Of a DNA stretch of 64,000 bases, positions 46,096-57,154 are shown one piece after another. The translations under genes were made by a program, and so were the position numbers. The stretch is from Gloeophyllum trabeum ATCC 11539. Lineage: Eukaryota > Basidiomycota > Agaricomycetes > Gloeophyllales > Gloeophyllaceae. The notes beneath the pieces were generated by a model that was not told the DNA's origin, searched no databases, and saw only the letters and a list, made by a program, of their open reading frames with translations. Positions within the stretch are counted from its first letter, which is position 1; each line of letters begins with the position of its first letter. Location: positions 155,629-219,628 of the forward strand of contig NW_006920418.1 in the NCBI RefSeq assembly GCF_000344685.1, in the 5' to 3' direction.

Positions 46096-48260
46096 TTTTG
46101 ACGATGCGGAAGGGGTTGGCGACGAAAGGAGAGTCGAGGGAAGGCTTCGAGCCTGTGAGTGTAATGCGAGTTGTCTGGTGAGGGATTGACGACGGGGAGA
46201 GCCGGTAATACCCGGTGCCGCCGGGAGTGGCCGGGCCCCCGCCTGTGGCTGCGATTTCTGAATTTCACCAAGTCCGAACATCCCCTTCGAGACGAATGAT
46301 ATCGCTCTGCGCACGTACCACCCAATTATATACCTTCAAATATTCGCAGCGCGATCCGCCCCCGGATACTTGGCATACTTTCTGCGTGGGGCAGAGCCTA
46401 TTGAATTCAAAGAGGTTGGTCTTGCCACCCGCCGTATGCTGATGTTTAGGGCAAAGTTGCAACACTCTGCAGACCAAGAATGTCTGACTTTGGCTCATGA
46501 CAGGGAGAAGAGCTTATCACGATCCCATGTGAAGTGCAGCGATATCGAGCCGGACCCTTGCGCCTTCATATTCTATTACTATTAGACGACCCGTCGGACG
46601 GATACCGCAAGTGTCAGCCGAACGGCGGTAGATATCGGGCGGATGACACTGACCAAAGCGTTTCATATTCACTATAGAATGAGTAGAACACTTCGCTATC
46701 ACCCATCCAATCATTTTGACCAGCTCCAGCGGCTCAATTTACCTGGTTGGACGGTCCTCCGATGGCTCTGTATCTCTGCCGAGGCTCGTAAGCCCCGTCC
46801 CCTGTGCTACTATTGGATGCTGAAAGTAAACTCTTTCCACTTGAATTGTATATAATCTCAATGGAACTCGTCTTCAGATAGCCTCATGGTTTCCTTTCAG
46901 ACTGCGCCCGTTATCCCCGTTCCTCATTACCATTGGTTATATCTCAATGTCATGCGCCCCAAACTTCTTCATTGGACCGATATAATGAGGAGAATCGGAG
47001 CTAGGCACAGCTAGCCTAGCAAGTACGCTATTCAGGGGAAGTAGGGCCGTTACCGCTTCTCTGCTCTAGAGACTGGCTTGTGCTCTTCGAGCAGCGGGCT
47101 GCAGGTGCCTCCACGGGGGACATCACTGGCATTTGAGTCTCTACTCTACTTCGAGCCGGTATTCCCTGCAATATGGTCAACACCTCACCATTTAACTACA
47201 GCTACTTTTCCAAAAAAGGGCTCCCCTGAGAAGGTATCCGTTCTGGATCTTGCGACGTTGGAGCGGGTGGTATCGCGCCAGCCTCAAAGGGTCCAGGGAG
47301 TGAGCGGGGCCTTGTGAGAAGCCAGCCTGAAGATGTGGATAGCTGGATTTGCTACTCGAACCGCAAGTGACTGTTTGCGTGATGAAGCTGAGGATAATGA
47401 ACATCTGCCAATCCCCGTGCGATAGCTATATGCAAAAGAATTATGATCAGATTTGACAGTCACAATACTTACCTGTATTGTGCCACACAACAATAACCAG
47501 ACAAAGGCCAAACTTTGTTCAGTGCCCCTTGCCGCCTTGCAAAACAGATGGATGTTCAAGGAATAGTACTGAGCAAAGATCATTTTCTGTATGAGGATTA
47601 GATTTTCGACAGCAGTATGATTCGAATTCTTTTCAACCACTGTTGAACAAAATTAACCTTTGACTGGCCCGGGTCGTTTTGACTTTTCACAGTTTGCCGC
47701 ATACTCGATATCGGTACCCAGTGAGTCGGCCAGGCTCCTGTACATACAAGATGGTTAAGGTTGTCTATTCAGAGCCTATGTGTTGTGGACTCTGTCGCAT
47801 CTAGCGACTTTCCCAATCAGCCACACATCAAAAGCCGCGGATGCCGATGATATCACGGCAAGCACATATTTCACCGGGAAAAAGGTGGGTGCTTCCTTCC
47901 ACTTGCATGCTTTAAACCCTCGAATGCTTCGATCGGGATTGTAGTGAAAGGGAGTTCAACTTCGTCAGTCCACTGCCTGCTAAGTTGTTGCCAGTGCCAC
48001 AATTCTCTTCGAATTCCTTTTCGAGATATGGTTGTCATCAAAGATATGTCGGCGACCCTGCTTCTGAAAAGCTTGGCTAACGGGCGCAATAAGATATGTC
48101 GCGTGCCCTCCGAGCTTGGCATCTGCTTGCCTTGCTTGGCCCAACCGTTTCACGGCATGAACTGCACGCCGACAGCGATGCACACTCGCTTCACCCAAGC
48201 TTCACCTTCACCTTCTCCAAGTTCCAAGTTCCTTTTCCCCGTCCTGTCTCGTACAGGAAC
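46096..48260. other. Gene-poor region, 2.2 kb
   Basis: No full gene. It contains the membrane-protein fragment at 47230-47640, and a minus frame at 47871-48122 without recognised motifs. The right end is the GH79 promoter. Confidence 0.4.
47230..47640 (-). pseudogene. Possible membrane-protein fragment
   Basis: Two blocks can be joined over a good intron (GTAAGTATTG..ATAG, about 47428-47471): IFAQYYSLNIHLFCKAARG and SLAFVWLLLCGTIQ, then LSHGDWQMFIILSFITQTVT. They look like helices of a basidiomycete multi-pass membrane protein. No start codon or remaining helices can be assigned, so it is a fragment or a mis-read gene. Confidence 0.3.
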
Positions 48261-50215
48261 ATGCACGCTCGTTTCATCCGCTCGTCTGCCATCTGGCTAT
48301 GCTGGTCTGTAATCTCTGTAGCAGGGGCGAGGCCGCCTGTGGACGTCAACTTCCCTTCGAACCCGCCCGCGAGTTCCGCTGTCAATGTAGTTTATGACAA
48401 TTTCTTGGGAATCTCCTTCGAGCTCAGTTCTTTCAACACATTATGGGGCGAGTCAAACACCACCATACCTCCCGCCATCCTCAATTACCTCCACAACATC
48501 CGGTCTAGGTTAGCCGATTCCTCCCCGCTGCGTATACGGGTGGGAGGTAACTCGATGGACGAGTCTACCTACCTGGCCGACCAGTCTCAGATGCTTACGT
48601 TCCCGAACCCGGACGCACCTTCGAACAACATCCCGACCAATTTCGGGCCGAAGCTGTGGGAGGTCCTGAACGCCGTGCAGAAGAAAGTCGGCGGGATGAC
48701 GTTTCTGGTAGGCTTGAGCATGCGAGAGGACCTGCCGAGCTGGGGAGAGGGGAACGTGATCGAGGTGGCTGAGGCCGCCTACAAGGCACTTGGTAGCTCG
48801 TTGGATGGTTTCCTCCTCGGTAATGTACGCTCGAGTGCCGGCCATTGCTGACCTAGCACTGAAATCGAAATAGGAACCAGACCTCTACTCTGGCCATGGG
48901 AATATTCCGGGTTACAATATCTCGCTTTATGTGAGGCCTTGTGTTTGCTAGTCAACCTTTCGCGGACTGACAACTGCAGATTAACGACGTCGGCACGATC
49001 CTTGACGGACTTCGTAATACGCCGTCGGGCAACCTGATACAATCCCCTTTAGTCGGAGGCCCGACTGTTTGTTGCGGATGGTAAGTCTGCGGTAGCCAGA
49101 ACTATGATGCGAGCTATAGCCATACTCTAGGAATTTAACGGACGTCATCCACGCTGGTCTCGGAGACATGAATTACAAATATTATTCGTAGGCGGTTCCG
49201 CATTGCTCTCGTGAGATATTAGCCTAATGCCGAAACTAGAATGCAGCATTACCCGACGCACATCTGCGGCGGCGAGAACGAAAAGAACACAAACATCTCG
49301 TATTTCCTGGACCACTCCAACCGTAAGTTGCCAGCGACGCTGTTGAAACGGGCGTCTCATGGATGAATAGTGGATACGTTCGTAAGCTGGAACAAGGAGG
49401 GCATCAACCTGGCCAAGGCAACAGGCGTCCCCATGCTCCTCACAGAAATGAACACCGTCTCCTGCGGGGGCTCCAACATCTCGAATACGTTCGCCGCGTC
49501 CCTTTGGGTCATCGACGCCGCACTGAAACACGCCGCGTCCAACTTCTCCGCGGTGTACCTCCACACGCGCGAGTACGACGTGCGGTACAACCTGTTCGAC
49601 CCGCCGAGCGCGCCACAGGACCTCAAGAACCTGAACATCTCGTCCAACGCGACGTCGAACCGACCTGGGTGGCGCACGGGCTCTCCCTACTACGCGGAGC
49701 TCGTGCTCGCAGAGACGCTCAGCGCCTCCGGGAGCGTCGTCGTCGACCTGAACCTGAACGCGTCGGAGACGGTCTCGGGGGCGAGCGTGGCTGCGTACGG
49801 GGTGTACGACGACGGCGGTTCCGCGCGGGGGAAGCTCGTGCTATTCAACTTTGCGGACGACGCGGGGCAGAACGAGACGTTCCGCATCCCCGGCGGGCTC
49901 AAGTCGACCGCGGAGGTGCGCTACCTGCTCGCGCCGTCCGTGCGCGAGCGGACGGATATCAGCTGGGCGGGGCAGACGGTGGGGGCGGTGGGGGACCTAC
50001 AGGGCGAGCAGGTGACGGCGCAGGTGGACTGCTGGGACGGGTGCGAGGTGCAGGTGCCCGGGCCGGGGCTCGCGGTGGTCTGGGTGGGCGATGATAATAT
50101 TTGGACGGGCAATTCGACCCTGCCGGATTTCGTGGTAAATGGGGTGGGGAGGATGGGGGTGGATGCGAGGCATGTCCTCGTTGTGTTTTCTGTTTTGTGG
50201 ATTATTCTCGTGTAG
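48261..50215 (+). CDS. Secreted GH79 glycoside hydrolase (beta-glucuronidase type), 568 aa
   Basis: Six exons: 48261-48824, 48874-48930, 48980-49080, 49131-49187, 49240-49322 and 49371-50215; 1707 nt. The leader MHARFIRSSAIWLCWSVISV is a signal peptide. The barrel begins GISFELSSFNTLWG; LRIRVGGNSMDESTYL is typical of the family. GFLLGNEPDLYSGHG carries the acid/base Glu after Asn; VPMLLTEMNTVSCGG carries the nucleophile Glu. A beta-domain follows. The extreme C-terminus (VLVVFSVLWIILV) is hydrophobic, consistent with a GPI anchor signal. GH79 enzymes remove glucuronic or 4-O-methylglucuronic acid from proteoglycans such as arabinogalactan. Confidence 0.95.
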
Positions 50216-50846
50216 ACTCGGGACTTTGGCTTAAGTGTAGGTATTGGATGGGTCGTAGAGTTATAATTTCTAATGTTACAGGATCATAGTTTGGGTAGTC
50301 TAGGAGTAGAAGTAGACTTGCGAAGACGCCGGTATTACATGGAGCGATGCCTACAGCGGCATCGTCAACCTCAGCACATGGGTAGCCGCCGCGAATTCGA
50401 ACATTTTGGATGGATGTGGCGGGGCCAAATCTAAGTATTCTCACGCCATCCTACTGTGTTCAACACGCTTACCAGTACCCGCCGTAAGCCAACTCTGCGC
50501 GAGGTACAACACTTACGAAGCTATCCGTATAGCAATGCAATGCCTGGACAGATTTCTCCCAAATCTGTCAATGCATTGCTCTGCACCGAGATGCGCCAAG
50601 ACCGTGTACTCGGCAGTCCACCGCTGGCGCGGGACAAGGCGGTGATCTCTGCGACACATCAGCGCAGTAGGCCTCTGCTCGGCGGATATGAAGAGCTTGG
50701 CTACGAGTCTTGTGCTCTGTCCGAGACCTCCTCCAATATTGCCCCGGGAGGGCATAAATTGCTGTACCGGCTGGACCCTGCGCCTTTCCTTTTCTTTGGT
50801 CCCATCCACCCCGGACTTCAATTGAACACACATTTTGCGAGGCAAA
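50216..50846. other. Intergenic, 631 bp
   Basis: 3' flank of GH79 and promoter of the aspartic protease. Open frames at 50406-50645 and 50456-50914 overlap the protease start and are not supported. Confidence 0.5.
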
Positions 50847-52778
50847 ATGATGAGGGCTATGACGAGTCTGTCGGTATATTTGCTAGTACTATCTGTACTA
50901 TCCGTCAACTGTGAACCAATACCGATCTCATCCGGAACGACTATACCCATCGTACGACGGTCGCGCGATAGGACTGGCGCCAACTCGGAGGATTGGGCCC
51001 AACGTAACCGAAACCATGTAATTAGCAAATATGCGGGTGGAAACGATAGGGTTAGAAGGGGGAGTGGTATGAATTTGTAAGTCCGCTAAAGCCTGCAGTG
51101 ACCTTGCAGCTTACGGTACGTTGTGGGCCTCGCAAAGACTAACAAACCAAGCAGTGGACGGAGAGTAAGCTGTAACTCATACGAATGCATTCTTGCGGTA
51201 CTGACAGATCGTGCTTCGTTAGCTATTTTGGCACTATCGCTGTAGGGACGCCTCCGATAGCTTACAATGTTATCCTCGACACAGGCTCTTCAGACCTTTG
51301 GATAGCATCGTCCTCGTGCACAATAGGCTGTACTGACCCTGAAGGAGGCGTCATACCCACGTTTAATTCACATCTCTCGAGCACCTTCAAAAACACAGGC
51401 AACTCATTCAACGTCCACTATGGTAGCGGAGCGGCTTCAGGTGTCACAGTTCAGGACGTGGTTCAAATGGCAGGTTTTCAGGTCAAGAACCAGGCATTCG
51501 GTCAGAATACATCTTTCCGGGGCTTAGAGATTCACCTGACTTGACGGGAATGCTTCACCAGGTCTGTGCGACCAAGTACAGGGGATCCTATCACCCCCGC
51601 TTTCCGGTCTAATGGGGCTAGCATGGTCCGGCCTTGCCAGCCAGTTAACCACACCTTTCTGGCAGACCTTGGCTTCTGCCAACGCGTGGTCGGAGCCCGT
51701 GATGTCCTTTCAGTTGACCCGGTACGGATTTCCCTTTGCATACAACCTTCTGACCGACCGCCATCTCTCTGTCAAGATTCAACAACGCTACTAATGTCGA
51801 GAGCCTCGAGCCCGGGGGACAGTTCACGATGGGTATGGGGCTTTAAGTCCTCTCGGAACGTTGCGCATTAACCTTCTGTAGGATTTTTAAATCAATCCCT
51901 ATATACCGGCATGATTGACTACCAGAACGTACCCTCCGATAGATTACTGTATTGGACCATACCCATGACTAGTGCGACTTCCTATCATGTTATGATGGTT
52001 CCGAGTATTGAACACGATGGCTTACTTGTCCAGGTTTGACTGTGCAAGGGAAAATGATTTCACCATCACCCGGAGAGCAGTACGCTGCGATCGATACTGG
52101 AACGACCTTGATTGGTGGTCCACCGGACGCGGTATCACAGATATATGCCAATATCCCCGGTTCAGAGCCTGGGACGGGAGGATACACGGGATACTATCTC
52201 TATCGTAAGCTCCATTTCTTCTGGCACTGGGCATCTCTGCTTGCATCTCGGTTTTCTCGTTCTTAATTCACGCTTCTTCCCACGAATTGTCTCGGCTTTA
52301 GCATGCTCTACGAAAGTCAACGTCACGATATCCTTCGGTGGCCCCGCCTGGCCAATCTCAAGTGCCGACTTCCAACACGCAGCTCTGCAAGATGGCAGTG
52401 GGAAATGCATTGGGGCATTCTTCCAAATCCCGACAGGCACGGGGGTACCTTCATGGATTATCGGCGACTCGTTTTTGGTAAGTTGGACTGCACGAGGTTT
52501 TTGTCACTTGCGCCGCCTGCTCACTTGTCCAGAAAAACGTGTATTCGGTATTTCGATTCTCGCCACCCTCCGTCGGGTTCGCGGCACTTTCGTCTGTGGC
52601 CACGGGTATGAACGGCGTCCAGGCGCCGATACCAACCGCGACCATCGGGGAACCTGGAACTGCGGTCACTGCAACAGGCATCTCACTCCGGAACGACGCA
52701 TCAGGGCCATCCATAGGGTGGATGCATTTTGTCGCAATCTTTATGATATCTATCTTGCTGGAGTTATGCCTGTTGTGA
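50847..52778 (+). CDS. Pepsin-like aspartic protease (A1 family), about 468 aa
   Basis: Exons: 50847-51076, 51223-51500, 51562-51721, 51777-51832, 51882-51971, 52034-52204, 52302-52477 and 52533-52778; 1407 nt. The leader (MTSLSVYLLVLSVLSVNC) is a signal peptide, followed by a basic propeptide. Both catalytic motifs are intact: NVILDTGSSDLWIASSSC and AAIDTGTTLIGGPPDAV. The flap YGSGAASG and the C-lobe WIIGDSFLKNVYSVF are present. The Thr/Ser-rich tail ends in a hydrophobic stretch (FVAIFMISILLELCLL), suggesting a GPI anchor. The first intron as drawn is 146 bp and could hide a micro-exon covering the end of the propeptide. Extracellular protein degradation is the expected role. Confidence 0.9.
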
Positions 52779-53550
52779 TGTCCTCTGTATTGTGATGGTC
52801 GTGATTACGGCTGTAGCTTATGATATTTTATGTCGGGACGAACAATCTCAGGGCCTTACGGTATATTGACCTAGCGTATGGTCGCTGTTGCCATTCGGGA
52901 GTGGCATCGAGACCAACTAGTCTTCATTCTCCGATCGCCAGCCAAGTTAGGTGCCTTAGCGCTGACGTGTGATGGTGGCGCACCAGCGCGGTGTGTCAGG
53001 TATTGAATTCATTGTGAAGGTGCCCTCAGTCGAAGTCCGTGTTCCATGAACGTTTTCGAGTGTCGGGTGAGCGGTGGCTCCGACTCTAGCGTTATAGCAC
53101 ATTCGAAACTAGTTGTCCCTGCGTTGAACATTAACCATCTGACAACTTCACGGGAGGTCTAATTCAGTGCAGATGGGTCTACAGACTCGTCACGGAGATA
53201 TTTGAGACACTTACAATGTAATTTCGTATCTCCAGGCAGACTGGTGGGCACCGTGCTGTAGAGTGGAAACCGCAGCAATATCGCGCCCACATAAGAGAGA
53301 AGTACTCATCGACGCTGGGCGGTTCAGCAGCTCATAACAGAGCCTCAGTGGTGAGTCCATTAGCAGACGCCGACGAGGGCATAAACCACTCACAAGTTCT
53401 CTCCCAGTCACCTGCAGGTCCTACGCTCAATATTCATTGTCCTCCCATCTCATCGCGATTTAGGTGGCTCGTAAGTCTGTGTTACCCATTATGAATCCAA
53501 ATGTGTAGCTGAGTCGTCGCATGCGCATACCTCCATTGGCCTGACAGAAC
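52779..53550. other. Intergenic, 772 bp
   Basis: No supported gene. 3' flank of the protease and promoter of the first mini-gene. Confidence 0.5.
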
Positions 53551-53727
53551 ATGAGATTCTCTATTGTCGCCACAGTGTTGTGTCTCGTCTTAGCCCACAG
53601 AACTAGCGCGGCTATCCTGGAGGGACGTCAGATAGTCTGTGATATCTTTTGTCCTCCGCCGCAACACTTGTGTCCGCCCTGCAATTGTACCACCGCGGTT
53701 TGTTCCCCGACCAAGAGCGGCCTGTAG
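53551..53727 (+). CDS. Secreted six-cysteine mini-protein 1, 58 aa
   Basis: Single exon, too short to stand out by length. MRFSIVATVLCLVLAHRTSA is a signal peptide. The mature peptide is about 38 residues with CDIFCPPPQHLCPPCNC and then TTAVCSP: spacing C-x3-C-x6-C-x2-C-x-C-x4-C. It shares CPPC-x-CTT-xx-CSP with mini-protein 2. Six cysteines in so short a peptide imply three disulfides. No family is recognised; small secreted (effector-like) is a description, not a function. A GTAGGT at the stop could be a donor for a longer spliced form. Confidence 0.7.
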   Translation: MRFSIVATVLCLVLAHRTSAAILEGRQIVCDIFCPPPQHLCPPCNCTTAVCSPTKSGL

Positions 53728-54415
53728 GTTTTTGACCTTATTTGAACGAGAGATCAATATACTACTCTTTGCCAACATAACGACTTCTGATAAGGTACAT
53801 TGTCGGAGCCGGGGTCCCGGGGTATATCGAACGCCACCATCTCGAACGACAGAGTGAATAACAATGTTGCGACTCAACGAGACACGTACGGATAGAGTAC
53901 CGTCAGCGCCCTCCCAATTGCGGGTTTTAGCCATCATGAATTCGACAGATCCCACCACGCACCGTCAACGCAAATATGGACTGCTCGGGCCAGCTGTACT
54001 TGGACCGTGGTGCCTATATCGGGTGACACCGTAGTATCCGGCTGGGGTTGGTTTCGCAGGATAGAGCAGACATTCTCGTGGGTGTCAGGAGAGAATGGTG
54101 ATTACGCCACAGGAACACGGAGGTCAGATAATCAGGGCATGACAATCAACTGCGCTAATAGCTTGCCGCAGTATTTCAGGGCATCATATAAATGTAGGGC
54201 CCGCGAACAACACGTCGGGTCGGAGAACCTTTTCATAGAGCCTTCGTGAGTGCTTGACGCCCGGATCGCGAGTCACTCCTGATCGCAGTCCGTACAGGTC
54301 CTCTGAGTTATTGAAACAATCCCATTCCTCGAATCACGGACGGCATCCCATTGTAAGTCGGCATTCGTTTGATCCTCGGATAGGGGCTGAAGTAAATATA
54401 GGTACAGGACAGAAA
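53728..54415. other. Spacer between mini-genes 1 and 2, 688 bp
   Basis: No supported gene. It includes the promoter of mini-gene 2 (ATATAGG about 20 bp before the ATG). Confidence 0.5.
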
Positions 54416-54586
54416 ATGAGACTTACCATGCTCAGCACAGTATTTGTTCTTGCGCTGGCTCACATGGGTAGAGCAACTTCAACGGAACCCATAACCTGCG
54501 ATATTGCATGTGAATTGGGGTACCACCTCTGCCCGCCCTGTAGGTGTACTACTGAGCCTTGTTCCCCCGAGACAAGCACTTTGTAA
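54416..54586 (+). CDS. Secreted six-cysteine mini-protein 2, 56 aa
   Basis: Single exon from an ATG at 54416, the first Met of a recognisable signal peptide (MRLTMLSTVFVLALAHMG). The mature part has CDIACELGYHLCPPCRC and then TTEPCSP, the same spacing as mini-protein 1 (C-x3-C-x6-C-x2-C-x-C-x4-C). The leader also resembles that of copy 1 (xALAH). These are clear tandem duplicates. Likely extracellular; function unknown. Confidence 0.72.
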   Translation: MRLTMLSTVFVLALAHMGRATSTEPITCDIACELGYHLCPPCRCTTEPCSPETSTL

Positions 54587-55311
54587 CACAAGAACTGCCC
54601 ACGTACATAAGGGACGGTATACCGTCTGGGCTGACTTCTCGGAAAATGAATGAATATCATGCTGTTAGTTGTAATCAGCCCGCAGTGAGCTATATATGAT
54701 GCGCTCCCAGAGGTGTTTGACGGCATTCTAGTGTATCGCCCTTTCACTCGCGTGGCCGAATACAGCGACGATCGAAACAGACGTGGAGTCTCATTTCATG
54801 CACAGGGCTGTGGAGCTGGAATGAATCATGCTCCAAGGTACAGCACGGACGCACGAAATATCATTGGAGATATGGTCTCAAACTAGCTGCATCATGCAGT
54901 CTTCCTCTCCATTATGGGGAGCGTCCGCGTGAGGCGAAACACTCATCTGGCAGGCAGCGGTAAGAACGAAGGTTTCATGATCACTTACCGGAAGTGATGG
55001 GCCTTCTTCCGGAGTCATCAAAAAAACCATGCCAAGTCTGGCCGCAGTATGCTCAGAGATTAGCTCGACGTATATAACATGCAGAGAAGAACTCACAAAA
55101 ATTACACAACCAACTTAGTGAAGACGAAAACGTAAGTGGGGAGTACAGGTCATCGATTGATCCTCACTGCTACCTCAGCTCGCTGTCCAGCTCGAATTTT
55201 TGGTCTCCGTGTGGTCATACTTCGAACTTCAGGGCCGTACACCCCGTATGTCACTTCGGCGTACTCATTAGTCGAACCGAAAACTGAGCCTGCAGTCTAT
55301 CACAGCGCACG
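54587..55311. other. Spacer between mini-genes 2 and 3, 725 bp
   Basis: No supported gene. A 72-codon minus frame at 54878-55096 lacks a signal peptide or cysteine pattern. Confidence 0.5.
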
Positions 55312-55503
55312 ATGAAGACCGCATTCTATACGCTGTGCGTATTGGTGGTAGCCGTGGCAAGCAGAGGCGCTGCAATCGAGAAGCGTGAGCCGCGATGTGC
55401 GATATATTGCCCACCGCCTCAGGTGTTTTGCGACCCGTGTGGGTGCGCTGCGTCATTTTCCGAGTGTCCTGTTGTCGGGCGAAGCACCCACATCGCGATG
55501 TGA
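55312..55503 (+). CDS. Secreted six-cysteine mini-protein 3, 63 aa
   Basis: MKTAFYTLCVLVVAVASRGA is a signal peptide, then a possible Kex2-type KR site. The mature part has CAIYCPPPQVFCDPCGC and then AASFSECP: C-x3-C-x6-C-x2-C-x-C-x6-C. It shares CPPPQ with copy 1 but has a longer last loop, so it is the most diverged of the three. The three genes run in the same direction over 1.95 kb. No family is recognised. Confidence 0.7.
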   Translation: MKTAFYTLCVLVVAVASRGAAIEKREPRCAIYCPPPQVFCDPCGCAASFSECPVVGRSTHIAM

Positions 55504-55810
55504 TAGCTGTCTGTCCGCACTCCAGCAACTGGATTATGAGACAGGTTGGGATCTGCAAGATGGAGCGCAGCTTATGATACAATCCATTATTTCCTTCGAT
55601 ATGCCTCGGTGTGCCCACTTTAGCATCATGATCCAGAAGGAGTGCCCCGACGTACCTTCAAGATGGAAACAGCGACTCAGAACTTCGCGAGGATAAATGA
55701 CCAGAATCATAACGGGTGATATCGTCCTCCAAAGGTATGAGTTCCTTCATGCAGTAGCCGCTCAGCGTTACCATAGCTCTGTCAGCGGTCTATCACTAGC
55801 TTAAGTTGAG

Positions 55811-56028
55811 TTACAGCCGTTTGCAGATCGACAGGCCATCCATTAGAATGTCGCCTACAGTCGGAGTACGGCGGAAATGGTGCCAGGGACGCCCAGAGAC
55901 GTCGGGACTCGTAAGAGTCCAGATGGTCTGATTCTGGTGTCTCAGGGACTTCCATTCACCTCTCCGATGTGGTCCGACTATGAACGATTTTTTGAGAAGT
56001 GGGCCCATCGATCTGCAAATGACTGTAA
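55811..56028. mobile_element. MITE copy 1, 218 bp
   Basis: Ends are inverted repeats: TTACAGCCGTTTGCAGATCG on the left, and the complement of the right end reads TTACAGTCATTTGCAGATCG. Internal CTACAGTCGGAGT is also shared with copy 2. There is no coding capacity. It lies just downstream of the mini-gene cluster. No clear target duplication was identified. Confidence 0.75.
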
Positions 56029-56069
56029 GCAGTCACTGAGTCAGTACTGTCGCTGGGACTCCAGTGGAC

Positions 56070-56280
56070 TTACAGCCATTTGCAGATCGATGGGCCCGCT
56101 TTCTGAAAATCATTTACAGTCGGACCACGTCGGACAAGCAATTTCAAGTCCCCGAGAGACAGAAATCGGACCATCTGGACTTCTCTACCTTCTTCCGACG
56201 TCCCTGGCACCCACTCCGACCCACTCCGACTATACGTGGTTTTCTGAATTGATGGTCTATCGATCTGCAAGCGGCTGTAG
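56070..56280. mobile_element. MITE copy 2, 211 bp, opposite orientation
   Basis: Starts TTACAGCCATTTGCAGATCG; the complement of its right end reads CTACAGCCGCTTGCAGATCG. Its right arm matches the left arm of copy 1 best (GGCCATC / GACCATC, then ..TCAGTC-like GTCGGAGT), so the two copies face each other across 41 bp. Non-coding. Confidence 0.75.
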
Positions 56281-57154
56281 GTAAGAATGGACTGCGACGA
56301 GTGAACTGTGAACTTCACAATGATCAGATTTGCTTCAACTTGCCCTGATCCTAAACGCGTGACGTTACGCGTCATTGCCTCCCGGGGCATTCTTGTGTCG
56401 TGCTCAAGCTACATGTCAATACATGTACACCTATTTACGCTTGAAACCGAACAAGGCTGCACTCCATTCTACAAGTATCCCCGCATACATTGTCTCGGAG
56501 AGCCCGGTCATGCTCCAAACAAAGATTAATTACAGTACGTTATCTCAGCTGTTCAAGGCCCCGAGTCCAAGCTGCCTACTTAAATGTTGTACCCACTAGA
56601 TTGGCGTCAGGGTCCGGAAGCGGACATTAGACCTCTCTGATAAACCTTTGGCACGCAGGCCCTGTAATCCCTGAGGCGGTAAGCATCAACAATCGCAAAC
56701 CCATGTGGAGGTGAACTTTCGCTCCTGGTATCTATTACCCATTCTCTGGACATTTGCAAACGTCCTAAATTCCAACGATCATAGGCGCAATCGTGAAGCA
56801 GAAGGACGTCGTTCGCCACGCGGCCGAGCATGAATATTTCGCGTACCAACGGTGGGAAGTTAGTGGCGAATTATTGGATTTCGGAGCAGCCGACAATTGC
56901 ACTGAAAATAGGGAACTCATACATTATTCTTGGCACGTGATGAGTCGCCGTCATAGCCAGCACTTGCATACTCAAATATATAAGACAGGGCATCCAGCTA
57001 CCCCGTTTGCATGATTTTCCCATGTTAATATCGAATAAATTCAATAGCTAATACAGTCTCTAGGAGATCACGCACACTACTTGTGATACCATTCGGGGCG
57101 AGTTCACGGAATTCATAGTCAACACCCTACACGCCACCACGATCCCGAAGAGTC
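56281..57154. other. Intergenic, 874 bp
   Basis: No supported gene. Two ACGCGT sites lie near 56355 and 56368, far from any start. Small frames on both strands are not supported. Confidence 0.45.

Noticed and set aside
49363..50094. 243-codon plus-frame ORF overlapping GH79
   Set aside because: Arg-rich shadow of the GC-rich last GH79 exon in another frame.
56350..56375. Two ACGCGT sites 13 bp apart
   Set aside because: They are more than 700 bp from any gene start, so they were treated as chance occurrences of the 6-mer.
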